Origin: Apostichopus japonicus
Taxonomy: Eukaryota; Echinodermata; Holothuroidea; Aspidochirotida; Stichopodidae
Assembly: GCF_037975245.1 (NCBI RefSeq)
Contig: NC_092567.1
Coordinates: 17,968,376 to 18,032,375 of the forward strand
Direction: 5' to 3'
DNA: 64,000 nucleotides
Below, piece by piece: positions 47,328 to 59,804 of this stretch; the stretch's first letter is position 1; every line of letters begins with the position of its first letter. The translations under genes and the position numbers were made by a program. A model generated the notes under the pieces. It ran no database searches and had not been told where the DNA came from. It saw nothing but the letters and a program-made list of their open reading frames with translations.

Positions 47328-48415
47328 TTTTTACTGAATGTTGTATTTAATGGCTCGTACGCCTTATTGTGTTTTTAGTTCAGAATTGATCTCATGATTG
47401 ATAATTAATATGTTATTCTATCATGGATATATTCTCTTCAAACATTATCATACAAATTAATAAATAAATGAAGCATGAAACTTATTGCCGGCAGTTTTCC
47501 AATCATGATTTCAAATATTAATGATGTGATATTATGGATCGGAAAGACGTTTAATAATCTAATTGACTATTTTACATCAGTACTTCGGATATCATCAACA
47601 TAGGCAGTAAACATCAAAGAATGTTGTGGACGAACCTTTCAGGTGATTATAATGAGTTTGGGACATAAGTTATCACCGTTTCGCAAAGTATCATTGAAAT
47701 ATTTGAAATGACACATGAAATAAAAAGTCATTGAAAAATTTGACATATTACAGTACCGCACAAACCGATCGTCAAATCCTGTTGCGATTCGCAAAATAAC
47801 CGTCTGAAGAATTTTTAATTTTTTCCTGAAAGCAGCACACACATAAGATGCAGATGTTTATTTTGTTATATTCTTATAACAGAATTAAATTATCTAACTT
47901 AAAACCATTAATGTGATGTGAAATTTCTAAACAACCCTAAACACGACAACATATATATTCCGTTTAGAGTGAAAACGCATGTTTAAGTACTAATTAATTA
48001 CAATATATCTAACATGTAGCCTCGCAAAATGAGCAAAGAAAACAGAAATGAGTCTCATTTAATCCTAGTTTACAAAGGCAATACACGTCGAAACATTGAA
48101 TTACAATTTAATTTATCAAACAGGTACAATATCATGTACTTTCTCATGCTCCTTAATTAATGCTTCCCTTGAACTGATATTTGCATTGACCTTGCCTTAT
48201 TCTGGGTGTGAAGTTAGTAGTGAAATGGAGGACTGATAATGTTAGTATCAGCGCAATTTCCTACCTATTCAGTCATACCGAAATAAACGACAGAATCAAA
48301 CTGTCTTCAATGAGTGGGAAATTTATATTAAAGCATTACAATAAGATTGTGGAACGCGAAATATCATTTTATTGCAGGAGATCTATAATAACTCACCACT
48401 AAAGAGCATTCAAGT
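47328..48415 (+). repeat. 3' flank of MBF2 unit C
   Basis: The flank is collinear with 5560-6570 and, in part, with 54510-55125 and 56160-56330. AATAAATAAATGA-type words near 47458 could supply a polyadenylation signal in every copy. Confidence 0.75.
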
Positions 48416-48769
48416 GTTAACCACATACATTACTTAGACAGATTAAGTGGTTTGCAGTTTTGTTTCAATATTAACTACCTGTCTTGCTTAAATGGCCATA
48501 TAAAGTTGAAAATTGTTATGATAATAATTGTCGAAAAACAATGTGGGATGTCAGATTAGATTATAGCTTCAAGTTAAATTAACACTGAATGATCTGTATT
48601 TCATATAAAATGTAAAAACGTTGCGTAAGCATTCAAATAAAGTTTTCCTTAAAAGGTTATAGAGCAGTAATTAAAAGTATTATCTTGTAGCTGGAAGATG
48701 ATGTACACGGTGCAAAAGCCATCTTCCACTGTACGAATTATCACACGGTGAACTGTTTACCACACGGAC

Positions 48770-49427
48770 TAAAATAATTATCTGTGATATTTGCAATATG
48801 TGTGCTGACTCGGTTGTGCCCAAGAAGAATGGAAACTTTGTATAATTAAAAGCAGTTTACATCTTTTTATTTAACTACTGGTGTAAAATTCGGAAGGAGG
48901 GTGGAAGCATAATGTCGGTAGTAATGGCGGTAAGAATACTCCAATGGTTTAGGTCTACTTGTGTATTAACTTTTCGACGACCATTGTGGAACTATGTTTC
49001 ATAAGCTAACAACGCTGTTTTTTATTACGCCAGGTGCTGCTAATTGACATTTTAAGAGATTTTATGTTTACAAATTCAATCCACAAGCGGCTCGCTCTTA
49101 GCAAGGTTAGGGAACTTTGTTTAATTGTGTATGTGTAAGTGTGTCATTAACACATAACGTTTAAACCTGAATAAACACCAATCAGTGCCTGCAAGTTTCT
49201 CCGGGATGTAATTGCAAGGAAACGTAAGCGAAAGTATTAAATTAACTGACGGGCCGTATTGTAGCCGCAATCTTTTGGAGAGACGTCAACTTATCAGAAA
49301 CTTGTTTCACTGCTCGGTTCGTTGTTATTTGCACAGTTCAGGTGTTTGTTTTGTTCTTATATAGTTTGGAAACATCCCCTTTAATTGATAATTACTCACT
49401 TCTTCACATACACTTGGTAACATAGGC
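48770..49427 (+). repeat. MBF2 unit F, upstream half only
   Basis: This matches 4690-5100, 7260-7850 and 55135-55535. It stops at CACTTGGTAACATA, within the leader exon, so no coding exon follows. Confidence 0.75.
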
Positions 49428-49739
49428 CGTGGTACATCCCTTGATTTCGTTTCATTCCGTGCAACTCAAAGAGGGAGGGGATAATATGTGAATGATAAAT
49501 ATGAAAATATTATTCTGAATGGATATTCAGTTGTCCCCACTTGCGATGCTGGTATATATGCTTAAAAATCGGTAAAAATCTAACAGAAATCGGGTCCTTT
49601 TGCGTTATTGTACGAGGCTATTTTCTACCAGTCAGAAATGTCGTACGAGAGACATTCTTGCGGCATACACGAAATTTCGGCGAATCAACCAATCACAACG
49701 TTTGTTAATATTGACAGAACAATTGTTCCGAAAACAAAA

Positions 49740-50086
49740 ATGGCCGCGTTCAGTAGTGGAGGTGTTACACGAAAGTCGCTTCGAGAAAACTGTATTATAC
49801 ACGTTAAAGATTGCTCCAAATCAAAATTTATTGAACTGACAAGTAATTCATAAGAGAGATTTAAGAAATTTGCCTTGAAGTGGACACAATTTGATTGCAA
49901 GGAGGCAGAAATAGCCAGAAATTCCGCGACGGCGATCGGCCTAACGTTAACAATTTCAGAATGTGTTGGGGAAGTTTACTACATCGAGACATACAGTATG
50001 ATGATACCACATTAAATGTTACAAACGGTTTTGCGACATAACTAAAGTCAAAAGGCAGGCAAAACTCGCTGAAAAACGCGCTGCAG
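49740..50086 (+). pseudogene. First exon of a repeated zinc/Cys-type family (broken)
   Basis: ATG at 49740 (context AAAAATGGCC) opens NCIIHVKDCSKSKFIEL, then a TAA at 49849. In neighbouring frames the text continues as RFKKFALKWTQFD, EAEIARN, ISECVG and finally ITKVKRQAKLAEKRAA up to a donor CAG before GTATGT at 50087. This resembles a large family of uncharacterised invertebrate proteins that begin with a C-I-I-H motif and have a Cys-rich second exon. One stop and at least two frameshifts make it a pseudogene. Confidence 0.5.
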
Positions 50087-51184
50087 GTATGTACTAGTAT
50101 TTTTGTCAAAAATATGTAAGATTCTGTATTAATCCATTTTTTTTTCAACCAGCCCCTTAATTTTAGTTAGGCCTAGGCGGCTAGGCCTTACCACTGTTTT
50201 TCCAAATTGCCCACTTGGAAAAAAATGTATGTTCGGCGTAGAGCTCAGCCAATTTGACTAAACTTGACGAATTTTAACGTACACAATATAACCACTATGC
50301 AAAGATAATATAGCGATAGAAATATCTTGCTGGTGCAAGGCATAATATCTACTAGTAGTAGGCCTATGTAAATTTTACCCTAATTCAAATCTGGCTTTTC
50401 GAATTCAATCCAGAAAAGATATGCTCACACACAGTATAAGGTCTATTAGTAAACAGTTTGACTGTGATGTAAACAGCACCATTGACCAGCATATTTCTTT
50501 CAAATGTCTCAACTTGTGGGTTACACCATGCTGACAAAGCAAATTACAGGTTTGATCAAAAACACTGCATATAGCCTACTGCAAATAGCCTACATAGAGC
50601 AAATTTATTCAGCAAAATGTAATTTTCTTGTTGTAATTTTCTTGTCATCATTCAAACATGAGCAATATACTTAGTCCTGATACACTGATGGTATGCATGT
50701 ACTTCTTAGTTCATTATGACTTATGAGAATGGGCCCTCAATAGGAAGAAGACATATGTATAGATTTTTTTTTTTTTGTTACGGCAAATACGGTAAACAAA
50801 ATAAAAACATTATTTACAAAGGTATATATATGCATTTTGAATTTGGAAATGTAACCTTTTCTGTCAACTTGTGTTAAGATTGCGAGGAAACTTTAAATGC
50901 CTTTAAGAAATTCGAAGATTTTGCTAAAGCATGTTGCTGAACATTGGCAATTTATTCTTCCTTCAAATTTTTAAACATAAAAGTTAAACTCTTAATATTA
51001 TTTTCCTTTTTGATTATTGAATGATACTAATGATTAGGGAGTGAAAGTTGGGGACGAAATGCTTTGAATCTTAAGTAACAAAAACTGTGGAGGCAAATAA
51101 TCCTTGCTCAAAATTTTGAAACTTACCTTATTTGTTGCAAAACATTATTTAACAGCTATTTTTCTTTTTATTTTACTCATATAG
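50087..51184 (+). other. Intron of the broken two-exon gene
   Basis: The inferred intron runs from GTATGT at 50087 to TTTTACTCATATAG ending at 51184. I see no gene inside it. Confidence 0.45.
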
Positions 51185-51420
51185 AAACGGATGTAAACAA
51201 GCTGAATGATGACGCAGATGAAAACGAACCGCCAAGGAAACGCGCCCTCTGGTCCGACAATACAAGACGAAGTGGTCCAAGAGAGTGGAGGAAACGCCAC
51301 ATGTTTCCGAATGAATGCTTCATCTGTCATTCCGTCAAAATGAAACCTTATAAGTTCACAGGGAAAAGACTGGTAGTGAGACTTATGAGGTGTGAGATTG
51401 TTAATGGTGGAAAGGATATA
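51185..51420 (+). pseudogene. Second exon of the repeated Cys-type family
   Basis: After the acceptor the frame reads NDDADENEPPRKRALWSDNT and NECFICHSVKMKPYKF. The short acidic-to-basic linker and the CFIC-type pair match the usual second exon of this family. It continues open to about 51528, but from about 51440 the sequence in another frame is BEL/Pao pol. The exon has therefore been cut by, or fused to, that fragment. Confidence 0.5.
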
Positions 51421-51424
51421 AGAA

Positions 51425-52055
51425 TTGTATACCCAGTTGGTTGCTCTACGGGGCCAAGCGGGCATGAAACCCATGAAATGGATATCAAACTCAAAGACGC
51501 TTTTAGAAGGGATTCCAAAGGAACATAGGGCTAAGTCAGTTGATAAAACTAGACAGAGGTTGACGTCAACAAAGATCTTAGGATTGACTTGGCATGCAGA
51601 GTCAGACAAATTTCAACTTAAGAAGCCAGTAATGATTAGTAATGTTGAAACCTTAACCAAGCAAATTGTTTTAAGCAAGCTATCATCAGTGTTTGACCCT
51701 CTTGGAATTATTGGGCCTATTATAGAAGTAGCTAAGATTGGAATGCAAAATAATTGGGGAAAAAGAACTTGATTGGGATGATCCTAATGTAGGGGGTCTA
51801 GAATCTGAAATCAGAAGGTGGTTGGAAAATTTAGTTAATTTAGACAAAATTGATATTGGAATATGCTTGTGCCCAAAGGGTAACGCAGACCAAAGAATGC
51901 ATGTGTTTTGTGATGCTTCGAGTGATGCATATGCAGCTGTGGTTTATTTAACAACCATGGGGGTAAATGGAATCAGGGTGCAGCTAGTAGCTTCAAAAGC
52001 GAAGGTGGCTCCTGTAAAAGCTATAAGCATACCTAGATTAGAGTTGTTTATTTGA
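51425..52055 (+). mobile_element. BEL/Pao retrotransposon pol fragment
   Basis: The plus frame reads GMKPMKWISNSKTLLEGIP, then KILGLTWHAESDKFQL and KLSSVFDPLGIIGPI. After a frameshift near 51745 it continues with LDWDD, MHVFCDASSDAYAAVVYL and VAPVKAISIPRLEL. This is the connection and RNase H-proximal region (Peptidase_A17-like, PF05380) of BEL/Pao pol. The RT palm upstream and the RNase H core and integrase downstream are missing. The sequence turns noncoding at 52055. Confidence 0.9.
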
Positions 52056-52437
52056 GAAACATTACAAAGATTTGTCGTGTGGAAATCCTAGATTAAGTTA
52101 AGTTTTTGTGGTAAAGTAAATTTTACTTAGAAGCGGTTATAAATTCCCTTCAGACTGTACACAGTCCAAGATCTATTGCATTTGTATCAGTGAATTTTGG
52201 TATAAGAACATACCATATAAGCATACATGTTTAATTTAAGAAAGTGTTCCATGTGTTTGTGTCGAATGTAGACAGAAAGTGTTATATATAAGTTCAATAA
52301 TATGTGATATAAATACTCCAAAAATATCTTACTGTACATAGATTTGCAGTAATGAAGAAAGATTCTTGATGGTTAATGTATGAGTAAAATGTATTAAGTT
52401 TGTTTTGTTTTTAATACTTGAGGTAGAGTACCTCATG

Positions 52438-52460
52438 GAAGGGGAGAATGTTCTAGAGAG
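52438..52460 (+). promoter_or_regulatory. Possible polypurine tract and 3' LTR start
   Basis: GGAAGGGGAGAA at 52438-52449 directly precedes TGTTCTAG, the arrangement expected at the start of a 3' LTR of the BEL/Pao fragment just upstream. The other LTR is not present, so this cannot be confirmed here. Confidence 0.35.
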
Positions 52461-53925
52461 TAAAGTAGTCTTAACAATTTTGCACCTGCTATGTTATGAA
52501 AATAGGCAAATGCTTTCAAAATGCCATCTATTGTTTGCCCAACCATTCTGTTTTTGTTATGTAAAATTAGCATGTATTGTATTGAGTTACTGAATAGTGT
52601 GTTTTTAGAGACAGTGGTCAGTTGTAAACTGTTCTTCAGAGAGAAAGGTTGAGTGAGAAATGAGTATAAGACAGAACACAACTTGTAAAGACTGAGTAAA
52701 AGAGAAAGAGAAAAAGAGAGAGATAGAGAGATGAGCAACAAAATAAACGAGAGAACAAGCAAATTTCCTTTTGAGTATTATTTCACTTTGTCTGGTAAAC
52801 AATCAGCCTTGGCAGTCATCAGGATGGGAAAGGATTTAATTTTTCCCAATGAACGAAATGCTCATGATCAGAGATTGGAAGTTTTTGTTGTTGTAAATTA
52901 CTAGAAAAAATTGTATTTGGGATGATGTGGCCATATTTCAGGAAAATTGAGTATTTTACTTGGAGTGCTTTATCAGTCCCCCCCCCCCCCCACCTGGAAG
53001 TGTGGTAGTTTTTTGGGGGGGTATTTAATAGTGAATATTGTATTTGGAAGGATGTAAGCATTCTTTCAGGAAAATTGATGAAAGGGAGTCTTATTTTAGC
53101 AATGCTTGGACTTAACTAGTAATGGTATCGTGTCGTCCAGGGGAGGTAGTATCTCTCATCTTCTTGCACCTCGAATAGAGTGGATAAGCATCTGTCTTTT
53201 GAGTCATCCGGCCGAAGTTGAAAAAGTATTTCACTTTTGAATGAACAAAGTGCTCATAGTGTTGTAGTCAAATTTGGTTTGGGAGGGTATAGCATTCTTT
53301 CAAGGCAATTGAGAAAATCTTTATTTAAAGGAAGTCCATGTTACAACCTACTCAGTCCAACTTCTCTAAATACAAACAAAGATGTGGATGAAGTTTTGAA
53401 GATTATTTGAAATTTCCTTCCTTTTTGTTCTCTACCATATATACTCAATCCTTTCAACTGATTAAAATGGCCTTAATCAATTAACTGGCTTATAAATTAG
53501 TAGGATTTTTAATAATTAATGCTTTTAGATAATTAACTAGTAAACAATGTTTTTTAACTAATTAATCTAATTAACCAATTGGTTAATTAGCTAACATATT
53601 TTAGCAGTCATAATTCATTTATGATTTCATTCAAGGTCTGAAATAAAAAAAATTGAGTGAACTCCCATGAAACTTGCAGTGTTAGTGTACTTTCTCACTT
53701 CAGTAAAACAGCAGTAGTGGAACTGGTATATGGGTTTTAAGTATGGTAATGTAACTCCCTTTTCCATGAATTTTCTTCTCGCTTAACCACAACCATGCGT
53801 GGGGATAAAGCAATTTGTGATTAGCAACTCCTAATTCATCATTCTGTGATAAATTTAGCCCCTCCCTCTATCAGTTGCACGGAAATTGAAAACAGAGCAC
53901 ATAAATGCCCTATGTACCATGGCCT
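52460..53925. other. No recognised gene; GA-rich and poly-C tracts
   Basis: Bases 52690-52735 are GA-rich and 52978-52991 is a C run. The block AT(T)GTATTTGG...TTTCAGGAAAATTGA recurs near 52910, 53038 and 53265. I see nothing coding. Confidence 0.45.
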
Positions 53926-53926
53926 A

Positions 53927-54105
53927 ACACAGTACGGAGGAACGTATCGTCCCTAACAACCACACTAGGTTGTATATGTCATGTCCCCCGATTGACTAGG
54001 GGACATACACAACATTGTTTGCCCATGCGGGTCACACAAGAGTACATGAACTGTAGACTTTGTACCAGTAGCACATATGTAAATCACATTCTCTTGGTTC
54101 TTCAG
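53927..54105 (+). other. Leader exon (partial) and intron, MBF2 copy D
   Basis: Homology to the other units begins at about 53927. The exon ends at 53968 and the intron runs from 53969 to TTCTTCAG ending at 54105, 137 nt. A 5-nt duplication (ATGTC) in the left arm weakens the donor hairpin. Confidence 0.5.
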
Positions 54106-54113
54106 AGACCACC

Positions 54114-54508
54114 ATGGCGCTGACCAGCCCTGCTCTTTAGACAGGTTGGGTTGTGGTGCCAATGACCTTTCCAATGGAGCAGCCCAGGTGACTGATACGA
54201 ATACCGAGGCTAGATCATTCCACTTCGAATTTGGAGTAAAGCGGACTGAGGACGTGTTACTCTATGCAGAATCCAAAAGTACATTTTGCGTGGTGTCGGA
54301 ATCTCAAACACATCAATGCACATACCATCGTCGAAGAAATGAAGTGATCACATACGTTAAAGTCCATGATAACTTGAGTGATGGCACAGGTGGGAGTTCA
54401 CAAATTACTAGTGGTGGAATACGTCAGGATCATGTAACAATCGAGGTGACGTCTCAATTAGGCGAGGGGTTTGATTCTTCTGTTTCGGTGTATGGTCGAA
54501 AAAGGTAA
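54114..54508 (+). pseudogene. MBF2-like gene, copy D (broken start)
   Basis: ATG at 54114 opens only eight codons before TAG, and the family body lies in another frame from about 54150. That body is otherwise complete: EDVLLYAES, ITYVKVHDNLSDGTGG, ITSGGIRQDH and VSVYGRKR before a stop at 54506-54508. A frameshift plus stop therefore disables the normal start. SGGPG has become SGGIR. Its surroundings match copy C up to about 55125. Confidence 0.7.
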
Positions 54509-55125
54509 TTTCTACTAAATGTTTCATTAACTGGCTCATACGCCTAATTGTGTTATTACTTCAGAAGTGATCTCATGATTGATAATTAATATGTTATTCT
54601 ATCATGGACATATTCTCTTCAAAACATTATGAAACAAATTAATAAATAAATGATGCATGAAACCTATTGCCAGCAGTGTTCCAATCATGATTTCAAATAT
54701 TAATGATGAGATATTATGGATTCGGAAAGACGTTTAATAATCTAAAGGACTCTTTTACATCAGTACTTCGGATATCATCAGCGTAGGCAGTAAACATCAT
54801 CGAATATTGTAGGCGAACCTTTCAGGTGATTATGATGATTTTGGGACATAAGTTATCACCGTTTCGCAAAGTATCATTGAAATATTTGAAAAGACACATG
54901 AAATAAAAATTCAATAATTGTGTTTACATAACACAGTACCGCACAAACCGATTGTCAAATCCTGTTGCGATTCGAAAGATAACCGTCTGAAGAATGTTTA
55001 ATATTTCCCTAAAAGCATACACATAACATGCAGATGTTTATTTGGTTATGTTCTTATAGAAAAAAACTAGCTAACTTAATACAATTAATATGATGTAAAA
55101 TATCTAAAGCAACCCTAGCCCTAAC

Positions 55126-55727
55126 AATTCTTTGTTCTTTGAATACTCCAGGCGCTGCTAATTGACATTTTAAGATATTTTATGTTTACAAATTCAATCC
55201 ACAAACGGCTCGCTTTAATCAAGGTTGGGGAACTTCGATTAATGGTGAATATGTTAGTGTGTCACCAACACATTGCGTATCAACCAAAATAAACACCATC
55301 CAGTGCCTGCAAGTTTCGCTGGGATATATTTACAAGGATTACTAAGCGAAAGTATTAAATTAAACACACGGGCCGTGTTATAGCTGCAATATCTGGAGAG
55401 ACGTCAACATATCACAAACTTATTTCACTGCTCGGTTCGTTGTTATTTGCACAGTTCAGGTCTTTGTTTTGTTCTTATATAGTTTGGAAACAACCCCTTT
55501 AAATGATAATTACTCACTTCTTCACAGACACTTGGTAACACAGTACGGAGGAACGTATCGTCACTAACAACAACAACACTAGGTTGTGTATGTCCCCCGA
55601 TTGACTAGGGTGACATATTCAACATTGTTGCCCATGCAGGTCACACAAGAGTTCTTGAAACTGTAGACTTTGTACCGGTATCAAATAATTATGTAAATCA
55701 AATTCTATTTGTTTTACAGGTGGTATT
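55126..55727 (+). repeat. MBF2 unit E upstream half, leader exon and intron
   Basis: The upstream half matches unit B. The leader exon is 55528-55582 and the intron 55583-55719 (137 nt), ending TTTTACAG. The unit follows directly on unit D, so D and E are tandem neighbours. Confidence 0.7.
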
Positions 55728-55979
55728 ATGCCTTTATACGGTTCTTCTGCTGCCGCTGGTGTTGCTGCTGTTTTGGGATACAATAATAATAATCAGCAGT
55801 TATTTTTACGACGCTTAAGCGACCACAAATGTGGGAGAAACACTCAAGGCCTTATGGATTACAACTTACACGTTTGGGTGGCTCAAATTTTAAGTTGTTA
55901 CTTATTCAGTTGTTTAGTTGTTAGTTGTCAGCTGTTAGTTATTGTTCGGTCAATTTTAGCTAGCTTGTTGTTATTTTAG
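55728..55979 (+). pseudogene. MBF2-like gene, copy E (only the start remains)
   Basis: ATG at 55728 sits 8 bases after the acceptor, as in the other copies. The first 30 codons are Ala/Val/Asn-rich (SSAAAGVAAVLGY) like the low-complexity start of copy B. The frame then runs into unrelated sequence to 55979 with none of the MBF2 landmarks. Conserved 3' flank reappears at 56160-56330, so the body was replaced or deleted. Confidence 0.55.
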
Positions 55980-56330
55980 CCTTTTGATATAGTGTTCTGC
56001 GTTAATAAATAGAAGACAATTTTAATAGTCGTGTTTCGTGACTTATTTTCGGAGCTACTATATGGTATTCTTTGAACATTAAACATTTCCGTTAACATTT
56101 CTACAAATTACGGTTGAACATTTTCGTTTAAAGTTTCTTCAATTTGGTAGCTACGGTACAATATTTTATTCTATCATGGACATATTCTCTCCAAACATTA
56201 TCATACAAATTAATAAATAAATAAAGCATGGAACTTATTGCCGACAGTGTTCCAATCATGATTTCAAATATTAATATTGTGATATTATGGATTCGGAAAG
56301 ACGTATAATAATCTAATTGAACGACAAGGC

Positions 56331-57500
56331 GAATACCAACAATGTACTAGAAAGGCAAATTAGATTTAGACGATTTTCATTGGAATAGGGAGCTTTTTCA
56401 TACCGAGACAATTATTATAAAGCAACGATAATATATTTCAGTACCTTAAAACAAATTTAGGCGATTTATAGAACGTGTGATGAGTTGTTAAGCTATTTAG
56501 CCATTCACATAAGCTATTCACATACATAACTACTTTGTGTTAAGATGATTAGATAATTTACTTCTAACCATCAACAGACCATTAGGTTAAGGCTCGGTCT
56601 GGATATTAACGTCGGGCATTTGTGTGACCTCAAAGCGTTTGGAACTCTACAATGCGAAGAATGATTGTAAGCCAAGCTTGGTCGCTTCTACTATTAGAAA
56701 TGCTTTACATAAATCGTCATTATTTGCTAAATGTATGGGGTTGATGCATTACCCTGTGCGTGTTTTAAGGTAAAACCACCTACATAATGTTCAGGTTAGC
56801 TCTAAAAGCTAAATTACTGTTTTATTTTGGTCAATGGAAAACGTGTTTAGTCTTAGCTATAGTATGCATTCTTTAGAATGGAAAGAGATATCGACTGAGG
56901 TAAATGTATTCCTCAAATTCCACTGCTGTTATTATTCTTGCGGAAGTCGTATGTGCAATATGTAACGAGTTCGGAAGTGTCCGTTTGACTCGCAATATCT
57001 TATGTAGATATACTGTGGACATAATACTCCTTTTGTTTACGACGAACGATCACACTGTTGAGTGGGTTAGGCAATCAGATTGTGCGAAATTCGATGCGTT
57101 TTCGTCCGTGATGATGGAAATCAATTGTACAATGTTGTAGTAGAGACATATAATTTAATACATAAAGAAAAGTATGAAACCTTACATACATTTGTTAAAT
57201 AACACAAGTAAGGTTTATTTAGCGTAAAGCCAGTTGTAAACTCATAGCCCAACTCAGGAGTAACGTCACAAAATCCTAAGCATGTAGTTTTCAAAACACA
57301 AAATTTGGCAAAGGGTTAATTAGTCCTACATGCACGCATGCAGGCATGTACGGACGCAAGCACTTGTTTGGGTATATTAGAGAACTGAAAGGGAAGGAAT
57401 GTCTTTCTAGCAATAGAATTGTCGTTTCAAGAAATGCCATTAACTGTAGACTGTTAGGTTCGTTTCTATGATACACCAACAGTTTTTTTACAATATGTTT
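56331..57500. other. Dispersed repeat then no recognised gene
   Basis: Bases 56331-56790 match 37.9-38.5 kb on the plus strand and 6.94-7.1 kb on the minus strand. The remainder, 56800-57500, shows nothing I can support. Confidence 0.45.
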
Positions 57501-57593
57501 TATATTTAAAAGAGGTTATAAAGAGACGCGTTTACCAAAATTTCTAGATTTGTATTATATCCAAGAGATGAGCGTACAACACTCTCCTCACTG

Positions 57594-59252
57594 ATGTCCC
57601 GCAGTGACATTTTCATTAAGCCAGCCGACAAAGGTTCTGCAGTTGTCATCCAGGATCGACAGAATAGCATCATAGAAGCCATGCGTTATCTCTCCAACAG
57701 TGATATTTACACTCTTCTTGACTCTAATCCCACAGTTATTTTCTTCCAGCAGATAAAACAGCCCATCACTGATATGTACCAGCGGAACCAGATCTCTAAG
57801 AAGGCTGTTTCTTTCCTTTCTCCCACAGACTGTAAGGCAGCCAAGTTATATCTCCTGACCAAAAATTCACAAGCCTGGTCACCCTGGTAGGCCTATCATC
57901 TCAGTCAATGGGTCCCCACCGAGAAGATATCATTGTTTGTGGAACACTTTATCAAACCTCTTGTTCCTCAGATTAATTCTTATATCCATGACACTCCAGA
58001 TTTACTCAGGAAACTTGAAGATATCAAGAACCAAATCCCAAGTACAGCCATCAACGGTACTTTCGACGTCACCTCTCTGTACACTAACATCCGTCATGCT
58101 GAAGGTATCGCAGCCACGTGTGCAACCCTAAGGAGGTCCATCCTTGTCCACCCATCTCTGACATCAAAGTTCTTATTATGCAACAGGTTCTTACCAAAAA
58201 CAACTTCACGTTCATAGACAAGCATTACCTTCAATGACACGGGACTGTCATGGGAACCAGGATGGCTCCTTCCTATACATGCCTGTTTATGTCTAGCCTT
58301 GAAGAACGCATGCTCAGTACAGCTCCCTGCCGTCCCCTTATCAGGTGGCGCTACATTGATGACCTCTTCTTCGTTTGGACCAGTGATGAGGATAGCCTGT
58401 CACCTTCATCAATCACATCAATTCTTTCAATAGCACTATCAAATTCATCTCTGATTACTCTCACCAACAGATTAACTTCCTCGATGTGACTGTTTGCAAG
58501 GAACGCGGTTCTCTCTATACAGACCAAGCCCACAGGCACACACCATTATCTCCATTCTTCAAGCTGCCATCCCCGTCACTGCAAGTCTGGAATTACCTAC
58601 AGTAAAGCACTTCGTCTTTGTCGCATTTGCTCTAACAATTCCTCTTTCATTCGCCATACAGATGCTTTGGAAAAACACCTTACTGTCAGGGACCATAGCG
58701 TCAGCAGGGTGCCTGAAGCCATTCAGAGAGTCCGCTCCATTTCCAGATCATCTACTTTGGCAGTGAAAGACAAAAAGGGACGAGATTGCGACAACAAGCT
58801 GCCCCTGGTTGTTACTTTCTACCCAAATATTCCTCCTCTTCAGAAAATCACCTCTAACAACCACAATATTCTCCTCACTTCAGATAGACTTCAACGAGCC
58901 GTCCCTGAAAAAACCCATCGTAGCCTACAGACGACCACGCAACCTACGAGACCTTCTTGTGCGTGCTGCTGTTCCACCTCTAACTTCTAATCATACACCC
59001 ATTCAGCATGACACTTTCAAATGTGATCGTACTTCTAGATGCATCGTCTGCAGCCACCACATTGTTGAATCCAATTCCATCACCAGCGACAGCATGCTAC
59101 TCACACACAAGACTAAGGGTCACATCACTTGCACTACCACCAATGTCATCTATCTGATCTCTTGTAAAGTTTGCGGCATCCAGTATGTGGCGAAACCAAA
59201 ACCACCCTCACGAAGTGATTCTATGGTGACAGATCCACAGTCAAATCCATGA
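57594..59252 (+). pseudogene. Penelope-type reverse transcriptase plus GIY-YIG remnant
   Basis: Four or five open pieces tile one protein of roughly 550 residues. The order is finger region (KPADKG), palm motif A, the GTxMAPSYA-type motif B, the YIDD motif C, thumb, a CxxC linker and then the nuclease start. The catalytic Asp residues of motifs A and C survive. After QYVAK the nuclease loses its frame, and its Arg/Glu catalytic part is not readable. The start is uncertain because no good ATG precedes 57600. Confidence 0.8.
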
Positions 59253-59770
59253 AGACTGAGACCCCTGACGGAGAACATTTTAACCTTCCCAACCATACCA
59301 TTAACGACATGTCCCTACAGGGGATTGAATCCTTAGGTAGCCGTCCTGACCTAGTACGAATCAGCAGAGGGAGGCTGTGAATGCGACGCCATCGCACCAT
59401 TGAGCCTCATGGGCTCAACATTCAGGAAGGACATGACTAACTTTTCTTCTATCCCCCACTCCTTCTCCCCATGTTCCCTCCCCACCCCTTTACTCTTCTT
59501 GTCATAGCTCTCTTCCCCTCCTTTGTTCTCCACAGCTTTTCTGTCTTTGTCCCTCTCCAGATTATTCCCTACCCTGTTCCTTTAATCCTCTCTTTGTCCC
59601 TCCACTGTTTATCTCCTACCTCTCCTGTTCCCCTGTTGCTTTCTTCTCTCTATACCTTGTCTACTTATAATCCACTTACATCTATCTCCTTGTGTTCACC
59701 ATGCTCATTAACCTGTTTGTATTCTGTGCGTATTTTGTCCTTTCCGCTACTGTTACTTGTCATTTAGCCT

Positions 59771-59804
59771 CTGAAGAAGATCCTGCTAGGATCGAAACGT
59801 CAGG
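59771..59804 (+). ncRNA. Hammerhead-like motif at Penelope 3' end
   Basis: CTGAAGA at 59771-59777, stem II GATCC/GGATC (59779-59783, 59889-type partner at 59789-59793) and GAAA at 59794-59797 are followed by CGTC ending at 59801. GCCT just before the core pairs with AGGC just after it as stem I. The ACGT at 59797-59800 is self-complementary and would give stem III in a dimer. One unpaired A (59778) departs from the consensus. Confidence 0.5.

Noticed and set aside
52433-52762. Hydrophobic minus-strand open frame of 109 codons
   Set aside because: The Leu/Ser runs come from the GA-rich tract read in reverse; no membrane-protein family is suggested.
59471-59767. 98-codon Ser/Leu/Pro-rich open frame
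   Set aside because: It translates the C/T-rich tail of the Penelope-like element; low complexity and no conservation.
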